Source: Nitriliruptoraceae bacterium
GTDB lineage: Bacteria > Actinomycetota > Nitriliruptoria > Nitriliruptorales > Nitriliruptoraceae
DNA length: 39,835 bases
Direction of reading: 5' to 3'
Assembly: GCA_003558435.1 (NCBI GenBank)
Contig: PWLR01000069.1
Span: 1 to 39,835 of the forward strand
Shown here: positions 1-8,034 of the stretch, piece by piece
Position numbering within the stretch: position 1 is the stretch's first letter
How the letters are laid out: each line of letters opens with the position of its first letter
Translations under genes and position numbers: made by a program
Notes under the pieces: model-generated
Told to the model about the DNA's origin: nothing
The model's database searches: none
The model's input: only the letters and a program-made list of their open reading frames with translations

Positions 1-45
1 CGATCCGCGCGCACAGCGCGACCCGATCCGCGCGCACAGCGCGAC
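1..45. repeat. Two-copy 23-bp tandem repeat at the left edge
   Basis: Positions 1-22 and 24-45 are identical 22-base copies with one spacer base, so the period is 23. Each copy holds a short dyad (CGCGC and GCGCG around a GCACA-like centre). The array may continue beyond the left edge. No function can be assigned. Confidence 0.7.
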
Positions 46-295
46 GCCCACGAGGAGGCTCCTGCGCCGGGAACGCCCGGCTCCCAGGAAGCTCGGACGC
101 CCTCACAGCGGCTTCTCAGCTAGATACCTGCGGTTTCCCGGAGGAAGCCAGTTCGGGCGTGCGTCCTTCGTGAGCGTCGCATCTCCACCATGCACGCCTG
201 CGCGGGACTCCGCTAGGGACGGACGGCCCTGACCAACGACCGCACGAGCCGCGCCCTTCGGTCGGCTACGGCGCGCTCCCTCGCGGAGGCTGCCG
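46..295. other. Left intergenic region
   Basis: No coding region is supported here. The region lies 3' of the minus-strand acyl-ligase fusion gene. It holds a DosR-box-like palindrome at 216-229 (listed separately). A gene starting left of the window on the minus strand could be served by that site, but none is visible. Confidence 0.4.
214..233. promoter_or_regulatory. DosR-box-like palindrome
   Basis: The core at 216-229 reads GGGACGGACGGCCC, followed by T. It has the GGGAC-N4-GGCCC geometry known for mycobacterial DosR boxes. No gene inside the window starts next to it, because the neighbouring gene (296-3109) ends here. If functional, it would serve a minus-strand gene beyond the left edge. 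Identification was by eye, and chance occurrence is possible at this GC content. Confidence 0.4.
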
Positions 296-3109
296 TCAGC
301 TCAGGTCCGGCTCGCCGCAGTGGCGAAGGATCGCCGCTCGGGTGGCGTGGTGCAGTTCGACGGCTCCCACCCAACCGGTGGTGACGGTGGACACGGGCTC
401 CCCGACGGTGACGGTGATCGGCCCCCGTCGGGGGAGGTGTCGGCCGACCGGGAGGATGTGACGGGTACCGCACAACGCCACCGGCACCACGGGGGCCTCG
501 GCGGATGCGGCCGCGATGAACGCCCCCATGTGGAACGGCTCGAGCCCCGGCGACGTGGAACGTCGTCCTTCCGGGAAGAAGACCACGGTGCGCCCGGAAC
601 GGACGAGTTCCGTGAGCGCCCGGCTGTCCGCCAGGCCGCGAGCACGATCCCCTCGGGTGACGAGCTGGACCCCCAGTCTGGCGACGAAGATCCGGATGAA
701 CGGGTTGTCGGCAACCCCACTCACCGCCACGAAGACGGCCGGTTCCGGCAGTAGCAACATCAGCACCAGCGGATCGAGGTAGCTCGCGTGGTTGGCCGCG
801 ACGACGGCCCGTCCGGTGGGGAGGTGCTCCGCACCGCTCACCGAGACCCGCGTGCCGGTCAGCCAGAACACCAGCGTCCCGGCGCGTTTGACGATGCGCC
901 ACCGCCGGTCCTCCCCCGGCAGCACGGCCACCAGCGGCCACACGACCAGCTGGACGAGCGCGAGCAGGATGCGCGTGTAGAGGCCGAACAGGGTCCCGAC
1001 GGTCCGTGCCCCCGCGCGTCGGATCCCAGCGCGCGCGCTGGACACCGCGACCCGTGCGACCTGCCACCACACCGCCCGGTCCGGAGCGGCGAGCTGCCCG
1101 CGCTCGTAGTGCTCCCGTGCGGCGGTCCGTCGGATCTTCCCACTCGAGGTCTTCGGCACCGACCCGGGAGGCGCGAGCACCACCTCGTCCGGCGGTGTCC
1201 CGGTGACGTCGATCGCGACCCGGCCGACCTCCCCGCGGATCCGCTCGCGCTCGGCGGGCTCGCTCGACCGGGTCTCGGCGAGCACGACCAGACGCTCGGT
1301 ACCCGTCCGCGGCTCGGCGACGGGGAAGACCGCGACGCAGCCCTTGCGCACGCCGGCGACGCGTCCCACCGCCTCCTCCAGCTCGCTCGGATGCAGGTTC
1401 CGACCGGCACGGATGATCAGATCCTTGACCCGTCCGGTCAGATGGAGCTGTCCCCCGGCCAGGTACCCGAGATCGCCCGAATCGAGCCAGTCGCCGTCGA
1501 ACAACCGACGGGTGGCGGCCGGGTTGCGGTGATACCCGGCGGTCGCCGAAGGTCCGCGGAACTCGACGCGGCCTTCGTGGCGTTCGGGCAACGTCGCACC
1601 CCCACGATCGGCGATCCGCACCTCGTGACCGGCCAGCGGACGGCCGCAGGCGACGAACCGTGCCGGGTTCGGATCGTCGTCCGCGGCCGGTACCGCACGC
1701 CCCGAGCGGGTCAACGGTTCCCGGGCGACCCGGTCGATGACCGGCCCGCGCCCGAGCGGTGGCACCGTGAGCGCCACCGAGGACTCCGCGAGCCCATAGA
1801 CGGGGGTCATGGCCCCCCGGTGCAGGCCGACGTGGGCGAACCGGTCGACGAACCGGGTGACGGTGTCCGGGCTGACCGGCTCCGCGCCGTTGAACGCCAG
1901 CCGCCAGCCAGCGAGATCGAGACCGGCGAGCTCGGCGTCCCCGATGCGGCGCAGGCACAGCTCGTAGCCGAAGTTGGGTCCGCCCGACACCGAGCCACCA
2001 TGATCGTGGATGGCCTGTAGCCAGCGCACCGGCCGGGCGAGGAACGCCAGGGGCGACAGGACCACGAACGGCAGCCCGAAGGTGAGGCTGAGCAGCCACG
2101 AGCCGATCAGCCCCATGTCGTGGTAGAGCGGCAGCCAACTCACGAACACGTCGGTGGGGACGATCTGCCCGGCCTGGCCCATGGCCCGGATGTTCGCGAG
2201 CAGGTTCGCGTGACTGAGCACGACGCCCTTGGGATCGCCGGTGCTCCCCGAGGTGTACTGCAGCAAGGCGGTGACCGACGGGTCGGGGGCCGCGATCGTC
2301 GCGCCGCCGCTGGCGCCGGCGAGGTCGTCGACGCTCACGACGTGCCGCAGCGTGGCCACCTGGGGAGCGACGATCCGGGCCAGACGACGCGCTGCGGGGA
2401 CGGTGATCAACGCGGCGGCTTGCGCGTTGTCGAGGATGCCGACCTGACGGTGCAGGTGTTCCTCGAGCCGGGACGGTCGCCCCGGCGGGTAGATCGGCGT
2501 CGGTACGCCACCGGCGAGCAGGACACCGAAGAACGCGGTGAAGTACTCCCGCCCGGTGGGCAACATGATGGCGACCGGGGCCCCCGGGGGCAGCTGACGT
2601 TCACGGAGGCCGGCAGCCACCGACGCCGCCTCCCGCCGCAGGGCGCCGTAGGTCAGGACCTCGTCGTCCCGCCCGTCCGCGACCAACCGGATGTGCGTAC
2701 GGTCGGGATGCCGTGCGGCATGCCACTCGAGCACCCCGACGAGGCTGGTCGCATCGATGGGCGCACCCGGCTCGGGAGCCACGAGGTCGCGAGCCGGGGG
2801 TACGCCCGCCCGACCGATGCGGGCCGAAGGCTCGCCCGCCGCGGACAGCTCGGCGAGCAGGTCGCGGGGCGTCTCCACGGACGCCAGGACCTCGTCCTGC
2901 AGCACGACGCCGAACCGGTGCTCGACGCGTTCGAGGAGTTCGGCGATCGCGAGGCTGTCGAGGCCGAGGTCCGAGACCAACGAGGTATCGAGCCGGACCA
3001 CGGGAACCGTCGGGACCGTGCGGGTCTCCACGGTCACCTCGCGCACGATCTCGAACAGGGCCGCGACCGTGTCCGCGTCGTCGGATCGCTGCTGCGGTTG
3101 CCGGCTCAC
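296..3109 (-). CDS. ACP - fatty-acyl-AMP ligase - PlsC acyltransferase fusion
   Basis: A 937-residue fusion. An acyl carrier domain comes first (residues about 15-90), with LGLDSL placing the phosphopantetheine serine at S52. Next is an adenylation domain (about 120-690) with YTSGSTGDPKG and the FAAL-like stretch SGGPNFGYELC. A PlsC domain closes the protein (about 740-930), with HASYLD (the HX4D motif) and FFPEGRRS; a hydrophobic segment precedes it. Inferred role: activate a fatty acid as acyl-AMP, load it onto the built-in ACP, and transfer it to a lysophospholipid or glycerol phosphate. The GTG start overlaps the stop of the upstream MFS gene (GTGA), so the two are translationally coupled. 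An MFS carrier beside an acyl-ligase/acyltransferase recalls E. coli lplT-aas, although Aas has its domains in a different order. All key motifs are intact. The true acyl acceptor is unknown. Confidence 0.9.
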   Translation of the reverse strand: MSRQPQQRSDDADTVAALFEIVREVTVETRTVPTVPVVRLDTSLVSDLGLDSLAIAELLERVEHRFGVVLQDEVLASVETPRDLLAELSAAGEPSARIGRAGVPPARDLVAPEPGAPIDATSLVGVLEWHAARHPDRTHIRLVADGRDDEVLTYGALRREAASVAAGLRERQLPPGAPVAIMLPTGREYFTAFFGVLLAGGVPTPIYPPGRPSRLEEHLHRQVGILDNAQAAALITVPAARRLARIVAPQVATLRHVVSVDDLAGASGGATIAAPDPSVTALLQYTSGSTGDPKGVVLSHANLLANIRAMGQAGQIVPTDVFVSWLPLYHDMGLIGSWLLSLTFGLPFVVLSPLAFLARPVRWLQAIHDHGGSVSGGPNFGYELCLRRIGDAELAGLDLAGWRLAFNGAEPVSPDTVTRFVDRFAHVGLHRGAMTPVYGLAESSVALTVPPLGRGPVIDRVAREPLTRSGRAVPAADDDPNPARFVACGRPLAGHEVRIADRGGATLPERHEGRVEFRGPSATAGYHRNPAATRRLFDGDWLDSGDLGYLAGGQLHLTGRVKDLIIRAGRNLHPSELEEAVGRVAGVRKGCVAVFPVAEPRTGTERLVVLAETRSSEPAERERIRGEVGRVAIDVTGTPPDEVVLAPPGSVPKTSSGKIRRTAAREHYERGQLAAPDRAVWWQVARVAVSSARAGIRRAGARTVGTLFGLYTRILLALVQLVVWPLVAVLPGEDRRWRIVKRAGTLVFWLTGTRVSVSGAEHLPTGRAVVAANHASYLDPLVLMLLLPEPAVFVAVSGVADNPFIRIFVARLGVQLVTRGDRARGLADSRALTELVRSGRTVVFFPEGRRSTSPGLEPFHMGAFIAAASAEAPVVPVALCGTRHILPVGRHLPRRGPITVTVGEPVSTVTTGWVGAVELHHATRAAILRHCGEPDLS

Positions 3110-4485
3110 CGCCGCTCCTCACGGGAGGTCCGACGGTAGCCGCGTCGGTACCGTCGACCCGGTCCGGGTGGCCGCCCGTCCGGGCCGCCGTCGGTCCCGG
3201 CCTGCCCCGGCCCCCGTACCCCGGGCCGACGGGCCTGCCGCTCGGCGTGCGGGGCCTCCTCCTCGAGGTCCTCGAGCTCGATGCCGCGGGTCTCTGGCAG
3301 CGCCACGAAGCCGCACGCCGAGAACATGACGACGGCCCCGAGCAGTCCCGCCGCGACGGCGAAGTCCCCGGTGGTGTCGGCGAGCACCCCGAAGATCGTC
3401 AGGCCTACGATCGCGCCGAGCACTCCGGTCACCATGAGCCACCCGGCGACGGTCGCGCGGACGGCGGTCGGAACCAGCTCCGAAGCGAGGGCGCCCTGGG
3501 CCGGAGCGAAGGCGCTGGCCAGCAGGATGGTGCCGAGGTAGCCGACGCTCAGCGCGGTCAGGTCGGTGGAGTAGGAGATCCCCACGGCGAGTCCGGTCCC
3601 GGACATCGCCAGTGCGCCGGTGATCCGGCGGCCGAACCGGTCGGCGCTCCAGCGGCCGAGCACGATCCCGGCCAGCCCGACCGGACCGGCGGCCAGCACG
3701 AGCCCTGACAGCTGCAGCGCCGACGCGCCGAGTATCCCTTCGCCGTAGACGAACAGGTAGGAGAACCCCGGACCGGTCGCGACCGCGATGGCCCCCACGA
3801 GCCCGGCCAGGATCGCGACCCGCCCCCTGAGCTCCCGGGGTACGACGCCCGGCATCCTTTCGGCCCCGGTGCGGTCGACCGCGATCGACGGCTCCCGGAT
3901 GCCGCGGGCGAGCAGCGGCAGGAGCAGCAGTGGGCCGAGCGCGAACAGGGTGACCACACGGAACGACGGCTCGCCGGGCAGCAGGCCGCGACCCACCGAC
4001 ACGAGGCCCGACCCCAGGCCGTAGGCCGCGGTGATCAGTCCGATCGCCGCGGCACGGTCGACCGATCGCGACTCCTCGGCGGCCACGACGCCCGCCACGG
4101 TGTTCACCGTGGCCAGGAACGGACGCGCCAGGGCGATGAACGCGACGTACCACCAGAACCCCGGCGCGGCCGCGGCCAGGCTCGTCGAGGCGAAGCCGAC
4201 CGCGGCGACCGTGAGCAGCAGCCGACGACGCCCCAGTCGATCGGCGAACGCCGCCAGGAACAGGCCCCCGAGCGACGCCAACCGGATCAGTGCGAGGGCG
4301 ATCCCGATCGTGGACGCCCGTAGCCCGAGCTGTGAGCTCACGTCGTCACCCGGAACGGGTTGCCCGAACTCGGCGGCGACGTCGCCGATGACCACCGTCA
4401 CGCCGAACGCCGACAGCCCGGCGCCGACCGAGAGCAACGCCGCAGCCAGCACCGGCGTGGTCAGCCACGACCGCCTCCGGTGCAC
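3106..4485 (-). CDS. MFS transporter, candidate lipid carrier
   Basis: A 459-residue major facilitator protein with about 12 hydrophobic segments. An MFS-type loop is visible after the second segment (ADRLGRRRLLL), with a matching repeat in the second half (WSADRFGRRITGA). The C-terminal 50 residues are hydrophilic and rich in Gly/Pro/Arg. The gene sits 11 bases after a YbaK-type gene and overlaps the acyl-ligase fusion by four bases, so all three are probably one transcript. By analogy with the LplT-Aas pair it might flip lysophospholipids, but that is inferred from context only. The sequence itself supports just a generic MFS assignment, and a drug or metabolite exporter is equally possible. 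Confidence 0.85.
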   Translation of the reverse strand: MHRRRSWLTTPVLAAALLSVGAGLSAFGVTVVIGDVAAEFGQPVPGDDVSSQLGLRASTIGIALALIRLASLGGLFLAAFADRLGRRRLLLTVAAVGFASTSLAAAAPGFWWYVAFIALARPFLATVNTVAGVVAAEESRSVDRAAAIGLITAAYGLGSGLVSVGRGLLPGEPSFRVVTLFALGPLLLLPLLARGIREPSIAVDRTGAERMPGVVPRELRGRVAILAGLVGAIAVATGPGFSYLFVYGEGILGASALQLSGLVLAAGPVGLAGIVLGRWSADRFGRRITGALAMSGTGLAVGISYSTDLTALSVGYLGTILLASAFAPAQGALASELVPTAVRATVAGWLMVTGVLGAIVGLTIFGVLADTTGDFAVAAGLLGAVVMFSACGFVALPETRGIELEDLEEEAPHAERQARRPGVRGPGQAGTDGGPDGRPPGPGRRYRRGYRRTSREERR

Positions 4486-4496
4486 GGCGCAGCGTC

Positions 4497-5018
4497 TCAG
4501 GCCTGCCCAGCCGCCAAGGTGCGGGCCGACGTCGCCGTCCCGTCCTCGGTGCTCGGCGTCCCGGTGGTACTTATGGGCGCGATCGTCACCGTGGCACCTC
4601 GAAGTAGCCGTTCGGTCTCGAGACGGACGGACTCGCGTTGGACACCGGCGGGGAAGGTCACTTTCCGGTGCGCGAGGACGCGAGGATCGAGCACCACAGG
4701 CACGTGCAGCATCGACGGCAGCGCCGGCAGCGCGCCGAGCTCGAACTCCGGGAAGACGTCCGCGATCTCCTTCTCCGACGCCAGGGTGGCGTGGCGGTCA
4801 CCGAGCGCCTCGCGGGCGAGGTCCAGATCGAGCCGCCTCGATGCCGGGAGGATGGCGAGCGCAAGGCCGGACTCCACGTCGAGGACGAGCACCTTCAGCA
4901 CCTCATCGGGGTCGAGGCCGAGCGCCCGGGCCTCCTCGAGCGAGGTCTCGCTGCGCTCGTGCGGCAACACCTCGAACCGCACCCCCAGACGTTCCAGATG
5001 ATCGGTCACAATGGTCAT
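4497..5018 (-). CDS. YbaK/ProX-type aminoacyl-tRNA deacylase domain protein
   Basis: A 173-residue single-domain protein of the YbaK / prolyl-tRNA-synthetase-associated fold, which hydrolyses mischarged tRNAs such as Ala- or Cys-tRNA(Pro). Supporting features are the N-terminal pattern TDHLERLGVRFEVLPH, the conserved lysine in DEVLKVLVLD and the FELGALPAL segment. The ATG at 5018 is preferred over the longer frame because AGGAG lies about 7 bases upstream and homology begins there. The last 25 residues are Thr/Ala-rich and probably disordered. It is the first gene of the minus-strand operon with the MFS and acyl-ligase genes. Its substrate tRNA cannot be deduced. Confidence 0.85.
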   Translation of the reverse strand: MTIVTDHLERLGVRFEVLPHERSETSLEEARALGLDPDEVLKVLVLDVESGLALAILPASRRLDLDLAREALGDRHATLASEKEIADVFPEFELGALPALPSMLHVPVVLDPRVLAHRKVTFPAGVQRESVRLETERLLRGATVTIAPISTTGTPSTEDGTATSARTLAAGQA

Positions 5019-5262
5019 CGCCGTCTCCTCCCGATACAACGACCGCGGGCCGTGGCCGCGACTCGACCCGGCCGGGTCCCAACGATCATGCACCGGTGCT
5101 CATGGCGGCGGCAGAGGCGTTCGACCCGATCGGGCGTGGTCGTGCTCGGTTCGTGTCAGCACCGGGTTCCCAGCGCCGGCGCTCGAGCCTGCGGGAAGAG
5201 GGACTCGGGGGTGCAGGACCGTGCGCGCGCCCGTGGGCCCAGCCGGGCCAACGGTCGGAGAA

Positions 5263-5282
5263 TTGGGGTCGTGCGACCCGGG
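5263..5282. promoter_or_regulatory. Palindrome GGGTC-N4-GACCC
   Basis: A perfect dyad, GGGTCGTGCGACCC (5266-5279), about 75 bases before the protease start. The arms are GGGTC/GACCC rather than GGGAC/GTCCC, so it is an imperfect match to a DosR box although the spacing is the same. It may instead bind another regulator. Confidence 0.35.
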
Positions 5283-5308
5283 CGCGACGATGCGTGATGG
5301 GCGATGCT

Positions 5309-5322
5309 GGAACGACCGTCCC
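5309..5322 (+). promoter_or_regulatory. DosR-box-like site before the M50 protease gene
   Basis: GGAACGACCGTCCC fits GGGAC-N4-GTCCC with one mismatch. It ends 30 bases before the ATG at 5353, a position where it could overlap a -35 region. Detected by eye. Confidence 0.4.
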
Positions 5323-5352
5323 CCACTCTGACTGTTCGTCTGCGAGGTGGGT

Positions 5353-6498
5353 ATGAACGAGACCCTGCGATTGGGGACCGTCGCCGGTGTGCGCATCGGG
5401 GTCAACTGGAGCGTGCTGGTCATCGTCGCGCTGCTGCTGGTGGGCCTGTCGGCGGGGCGCTTCCCGTTGCTGTATCCCGGCCACGCTCCCTGGCTCTATG
5501 CCATGGCCGGAGCGGTGGCGGCGGTCGCCTTCCTGCTCTCGCTGCTCGCACACGAACTGGCCCACGCCGTGGTCGCCCGGCAACACGGTGTCGAGGTGGA
5601 GGGGATCACGCTGTGGATGTTCGGTGGCGTCGCGAAACTGGAGGGTGAGGCTCGCGATGCGAGCGCCGATCTGCAGATCGCCGGTGTGGGCCCACTGGTC
5701 AGTCTCGTGCTGGGGGTCGGCTTCGGGGCCATCTCCGCGCTGGCGGCCTGGGCAGGACTCGACGGACTGGCCCTGGGCGTGCTGACCTGGCTCAGTGTGG
5801 TCAACATCGTGCTGGCGGTGTTCAACCTGGTCCCGGCGGCCCCACTCGATGGTGGTCGCATCCTGCGCGCGCTGCTGTGGCGAGCGCACGGAGACCGGGT
5901 TCGTGCCGCCGTCACGGCAGCTCGGGCCGGCCGACGGTTCGGGTTCCTACTCGTGTCGCTCGGCCTCGTTCTGGCCGTCTTCGCCGGCCAGGTCGGCGGG
6001 ATCTGGTTCGTGCTGATCGGATGGTTCATCTCCTCAGCGGCGACCGCGGAGGAACAGCACGCACGCCTCCAGGGTCGGCTCGACGGCGTGCTGGTCTCGG
6101 ACGTGATGAGCCCGGCCCCGGTCACCGTCCCCGCCGACCTGCCGGTCATCCGGCTACTGGAGGACTACGTCCTGCGATCCCGGTTCTCGGCCTTCCCGGT
6201 CGTCGATACCGCCGGGCGCCTGCAGGGGTTGGTCACCCTGAACCGGATCAAACAGATGCCACCGCAACGCCGCGCGACCTCGCGTGTCGAGGACATCGCG
6301 TGCGCCCCCGGCGAGGTCCCGCAGGCCGCACCCACCGACCGCCTCGTGGACGTGCTGCCGGTGATGGCCCGCAACGACGACGGGCGGGTCGTGGTGCTCG
6401 ACGGTGACCACATCGTGGGCATCCTGACGTCCACGGACGTCGCCCGTGCGATCGAGCTCGCCGAACTCCGCCCGCGATCGGCACACGGATCCGCCTGA
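5353..6498 (+). CDS. Site-2 protease (M50) with C-terminal CBS pair
   Basis: A 381-residue intramembrane zinc metalloprotease. The zinc motif HELAH begins near residue 66, and the second ligand motif is seen as NLVPAAPLDGGR (aspartate near 166). Around six hydrophobic segments fill residues 12-225. Two CBS modules follow (about 240-370), which in this family bind adenine nucleotides and may gate proteolysis by energy status. The ATG at 5353 is chosen over the in-frame GTG two codons earlier because GAGG sits at the right distance. Size and architecture match Rv2625c of M. tuberculosis, a DosR-regulon member, and box-like sites lie just upstream. The substrate is unknown; membrane-bound anti-sigma factors are the usual targets of the family. 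Confidence 0.9.
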   Translation: MNETLRLGTVAGVRIGVNWSVLVIVALLLVGLSAGRFPLLYPGHAPWLYAMAGAVAAVAFLLSLLAHELAHAVVARQHGVEVEGITLWMFGGVAKLEGEARDASADLQIAGVGPLVSLVLGVGFGAISALAAWAGLDGLALGVLTWLSVVNIVLAVFNLVPAAPLDGGRILRALLWRAHGDRVRAAVTAARAGRRFGFLLVSLGLVLAVFAGQVGGIWFVLIGWFISSAATAEEQHARLQGRLDGVLVSDVMSPAPVTVPADLPVIRLLEDYVLRSRFSAFPVVDTAGRLQGLVTLNRIKQMPPQRRATSRVEDIACAPGEVPQAAPTDRLVDVLPVMARNDDGRVVVLDGDHIVGILTSTDVARAIELAELRPRSAHGSA

Positions 6499-6525
6499 CG
6501 GCGGCCGGCATCGATCGGTACGCCG

Positions 6526-6849
6526 TCACCCGGCGCAGCGTCGTGCGGCCCGATCGAGGAGTTCGAAGGCGATGACCCGGTCCTGACGCGGCGTCACGCC
6601 GAGTTGCAGAGCGGCGGTACACGCCGCCACCAGAGCGTCGCACCGTGACTCCGCCAGGGCCGTCAGGCGGCGTACGTTCTCCTCGGTGGGACCAGCATTG
6701 ACCGCGAACCCCAGTGCGGTCGCCGCCAGCATCGCCACCTCGGGCGTGGTCGGGATCGTCACCCCCGGTGCATGGGGGGCATCCGCCCGACCTGGCGGAG
6801 ATCCGTCGCTGGGAAGCATCACGCCTTGGGTCACTGGAACTCCGTCCAT
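6526..6849 (-). CDS. Small hypothetical protein
   Basis: A 107-residue frame with strongly GC-biased third positions, so probably coding. It belongs to no family I recognise. Residues about 38-107 look helical and alanine-rich (EVAMLAATALGFAVNAG, then ALQLGVTPRQDRVIAFELLD), and the first 35 residues look disordered. A weak ribosome site leaves the start uncertain; the internal ATG at 6819 is an alternative. It is divergent from the regulator operon, and its promoter side carries one arm of a mirror-image pair of box-like sites (6897-6913). It may therefore be co-regulated with the response regulator. Confidence 0.5.
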   Translation of the reverse strand: MDGVPVTQGVMLPSDGSPPGRADAPHAPGVTIPTTPEVAMLAATALGFAVNAGPTEENVRRLTALAESRCDALVAACTAALQLGVTPRQDRVIAFELLDRAARRCAG

Positions 6850-6896
6850 CCGTCGATCGCGAGGACCTCAACTGAGCAGCCCCCGACGACACCGGA

Positions 6897-6964
6897 TAGG
6901 CACCAAGGTCACCGATGCGTCCATCGCCGGGTCGATCCGATGGACGTGGTGACCTTGGTGCCTA
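6897..6964. promoter_or_regulatory. Mirror-image double box in a divergent promoter
   Basis: Two perfect 17-base arms, at 6897-6913 and 6948-6964, read GGTGACCTTGGTGCCTA when each is taken in the direction of its own downstream gene. An inner pair (GTCCATCG at 6919-6926, CGATGGAC at 6938-6945) extends the dyad. Each arm also resembles the window's recurrent box: GTGAC-CTTG-GTGCC against GGGAC-N4-GTCCC. The right arm is 55 bases from the ATG at 7019 and the left arm faces the gene at 6849. This is the clearest regulatory structure in the window. It could also fold as a long hairpin in RNA. Confidence 0.7.
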
Positions 6965-7018
6965 GAGGACGCGCATCGTGCGTGGGAGCCTGTGGGGAGC
7001 AACGGGAGGGAGCGCCCC

Positions 7019-7372
7019 ATGCCGGATCCCACTCCGACCATCCAGCCCGAGGACCGTTCTCCCCCGCACCGCGGAGCGGAAGCCCTGTCGGTGAGTGTCG
7101 AACAACTGGACACCCTCCAGCAACGGCTGTTCGCGATAGCTTTGGCCCTCGGTCTGGCCGGCGGCGAGTCCCCCGATGCCTCCACCGCCGCCGAGTTGCG
7201 TCGACTCGAGGGCCTGATCGCCGAGCTGATCATGGATCTACGTGCCTTGGCCCGTCCGTGGTCGGCCGCCGGGTCCGACACGAGGGGAACCGCCGATGGT
7301 GATCCGCGAGCAAGGCGCGCTGCCAGCCGGCGAGCCGAGCCCGGTACGGCCCACCGTCGTGATCGTCGATGA
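7019..7372 (+). CDS. Degenerate HisKA_3-like dimerisation protein
   Basis: A 117-residue frame with a ribosome site (GGGAGGG) before the ATG at 7019. The stretch DTLQQRLFAIALALGLAG followed by LRRLEGLIAELIMDLRALA matches the helix pattern of the HisKA_3 dimerisation domain of DosS/NarX-type kinases, commonly LHDTVIQRLFAIGLAL. The phospho-accepting histidine position appears to be leucine, and no ATPase domain follows. It overlaps the response regulator start by 77 bases in another frame, and the last 35 or so residues are arginine-rich and may be incidental. Inference: a kinase remnant, or a small protein that pairs with or sequesters a kinase or regulator. The homology call is by pattern only. 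Confidence 0.5.
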   Translation: MPDPTPTIQPEDRSPPHRGAEALSVSVEQLDTLQQRLFAIALALGLAGGESPDASTAAELRRLEGLIAELIMDLRALARPWSAAGSDTRGTADGDPRARRAASRRAEPGTAHRRDRR

Positions 7373-8009
7373 TCATGAGGTCGTCCGACAGGGGATCCGT
7401 CGTGCGTTGGAGCAGAGCGCCGGCGGCTGCGAGGTCATCGGGGAAGCCCGCACCGTCGCCGAGGCACACACGCTGATCGACCAGACAGCGCCGGACGTGG
7501 CGATCCTCGACGTGGTCCTTCCGGACGGCGACGGCATCCGTCTGTGCCGTGACCTGCGTGCGAAGCATCCGGGAACTTCCTGCCTGTTGCTGACCTCCTT
7601 CCCGGAACCGCGAGGACTGCTATCGGCCACGCTGGCGGGCGCCGCCGCCTATCTCGGCAAGGACGGGAGTGCCACCGATCTCGTGTCGACCGTCTGCGCC
7701 CTTGCCAACGGTGAGCAACTCCTGCGGCCGGATCGGGTATCGGCCCTCCTCGATGAGCTGACGGTCAGCCCGCCGGATGACCCTCGCATCGCGCTCCTGA
7801 CCGCGCAGGAACATCGCGTCTTCGAGTTGATAGGTCAGGGGATGTCCAACCGTCAGATCGGTGAGCAGCTGCATCTCGCTGAGCGGACGGTCAAGAACTA
7901 CACCTCGAGGCTGCTGAGCAAGCTCCACATGGAGCGCCGGTCGGAAGCAGCGGCCCTGGCGGCACGGTTGTCCGAGCGACATGCCCAACAGCAGGCACGA
8001 CGACCATAG
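7296..8009 (+). CDS. DosR/DevR-like response regulator (NarL/LuxR class)
   Basis: A 237-residue two-domain regulator. The receiver domain has VDDHEVVRQGI, the phospho-acceptor near D72 in ILDVVLPDGDGIRLCRDL, LLTSF, and the lysine in GKDGS. The C-terminal HTH (about 170-230) reads LAERTVKNYTSRLLSKL then HMERRSEAAALA. From memory, M. tuberculosis DosR has LAEKTVKNYVSRLLAKL then GMERRTQAA, and its DNA-contacting Lys and Asn in TVKN are kept. The ATG at 7296 is chosen for its GAGGGGA site; the longer frame adds 18 unlikely residues. It is probably co-transcribed with the small ORF at 7019 from the promoter holding the 6948-6964 box, suggesting autoregulation. It converges on the histidine kinase gene with 25 bases between them. 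Confidence 0.92.
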   Translation: MVIREQGALPAGEPSPVRPTVVIVDDHEVVRQGIRRALEQSAGGCEVIGEARTVAEAHTLIDQTAPDVAILDVVLPDGDGIRLCRDLRAKHPGTSCLLLTSFPEPRGLLSATLAGAAAYLGKDGSATDLVSTVCALANGEQLLRPDRVSALLDELTVSPPDDPRIALLTAQEHRVFELIGQGMSNRQIGEQLHLAERTVKNYTSRLLSKLHMERRSEAAALAARLSERHAQQQARRP

Positions 8010-8034
8010 GGGCCACCCTCGGGATACCGAGGCG
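8010..8034. terminator. Short hairpin between convergent regulator and kinase genes
   Basis: CCTCGG (8017-8022), a GATA loop and CCGAGG (8027-8032) form a six-base-pair hairpin in the 25-base gap between two convergent genes. There is no clear T-run. A bidirectional terminator is plausible but weakly supported. Confidence 0.35.

Larger units (their letters stand above)
5019..5352. other. Divergent intergenic region, YbaK operon / M50 protease
   Basis: 334 bases with no supported gene. It separates the minus-strand YbaK operon from the plus-strand protease and must hold both promoters. Two palindromes resembling the window's recurrent box lie on the protease side (5266-5279 and 5309-5322). 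Confidence 0.5.

Noticed and set aside
213-2138. Long open frames antisense to the acyl-ligase gene, including a plus-strand frame at 788-2020
   Set aside because: Arg/Gly/Pro-rich translations with no family pattern. They are shadows of the well-supported minus-strand fusion gene, caused by high GC.
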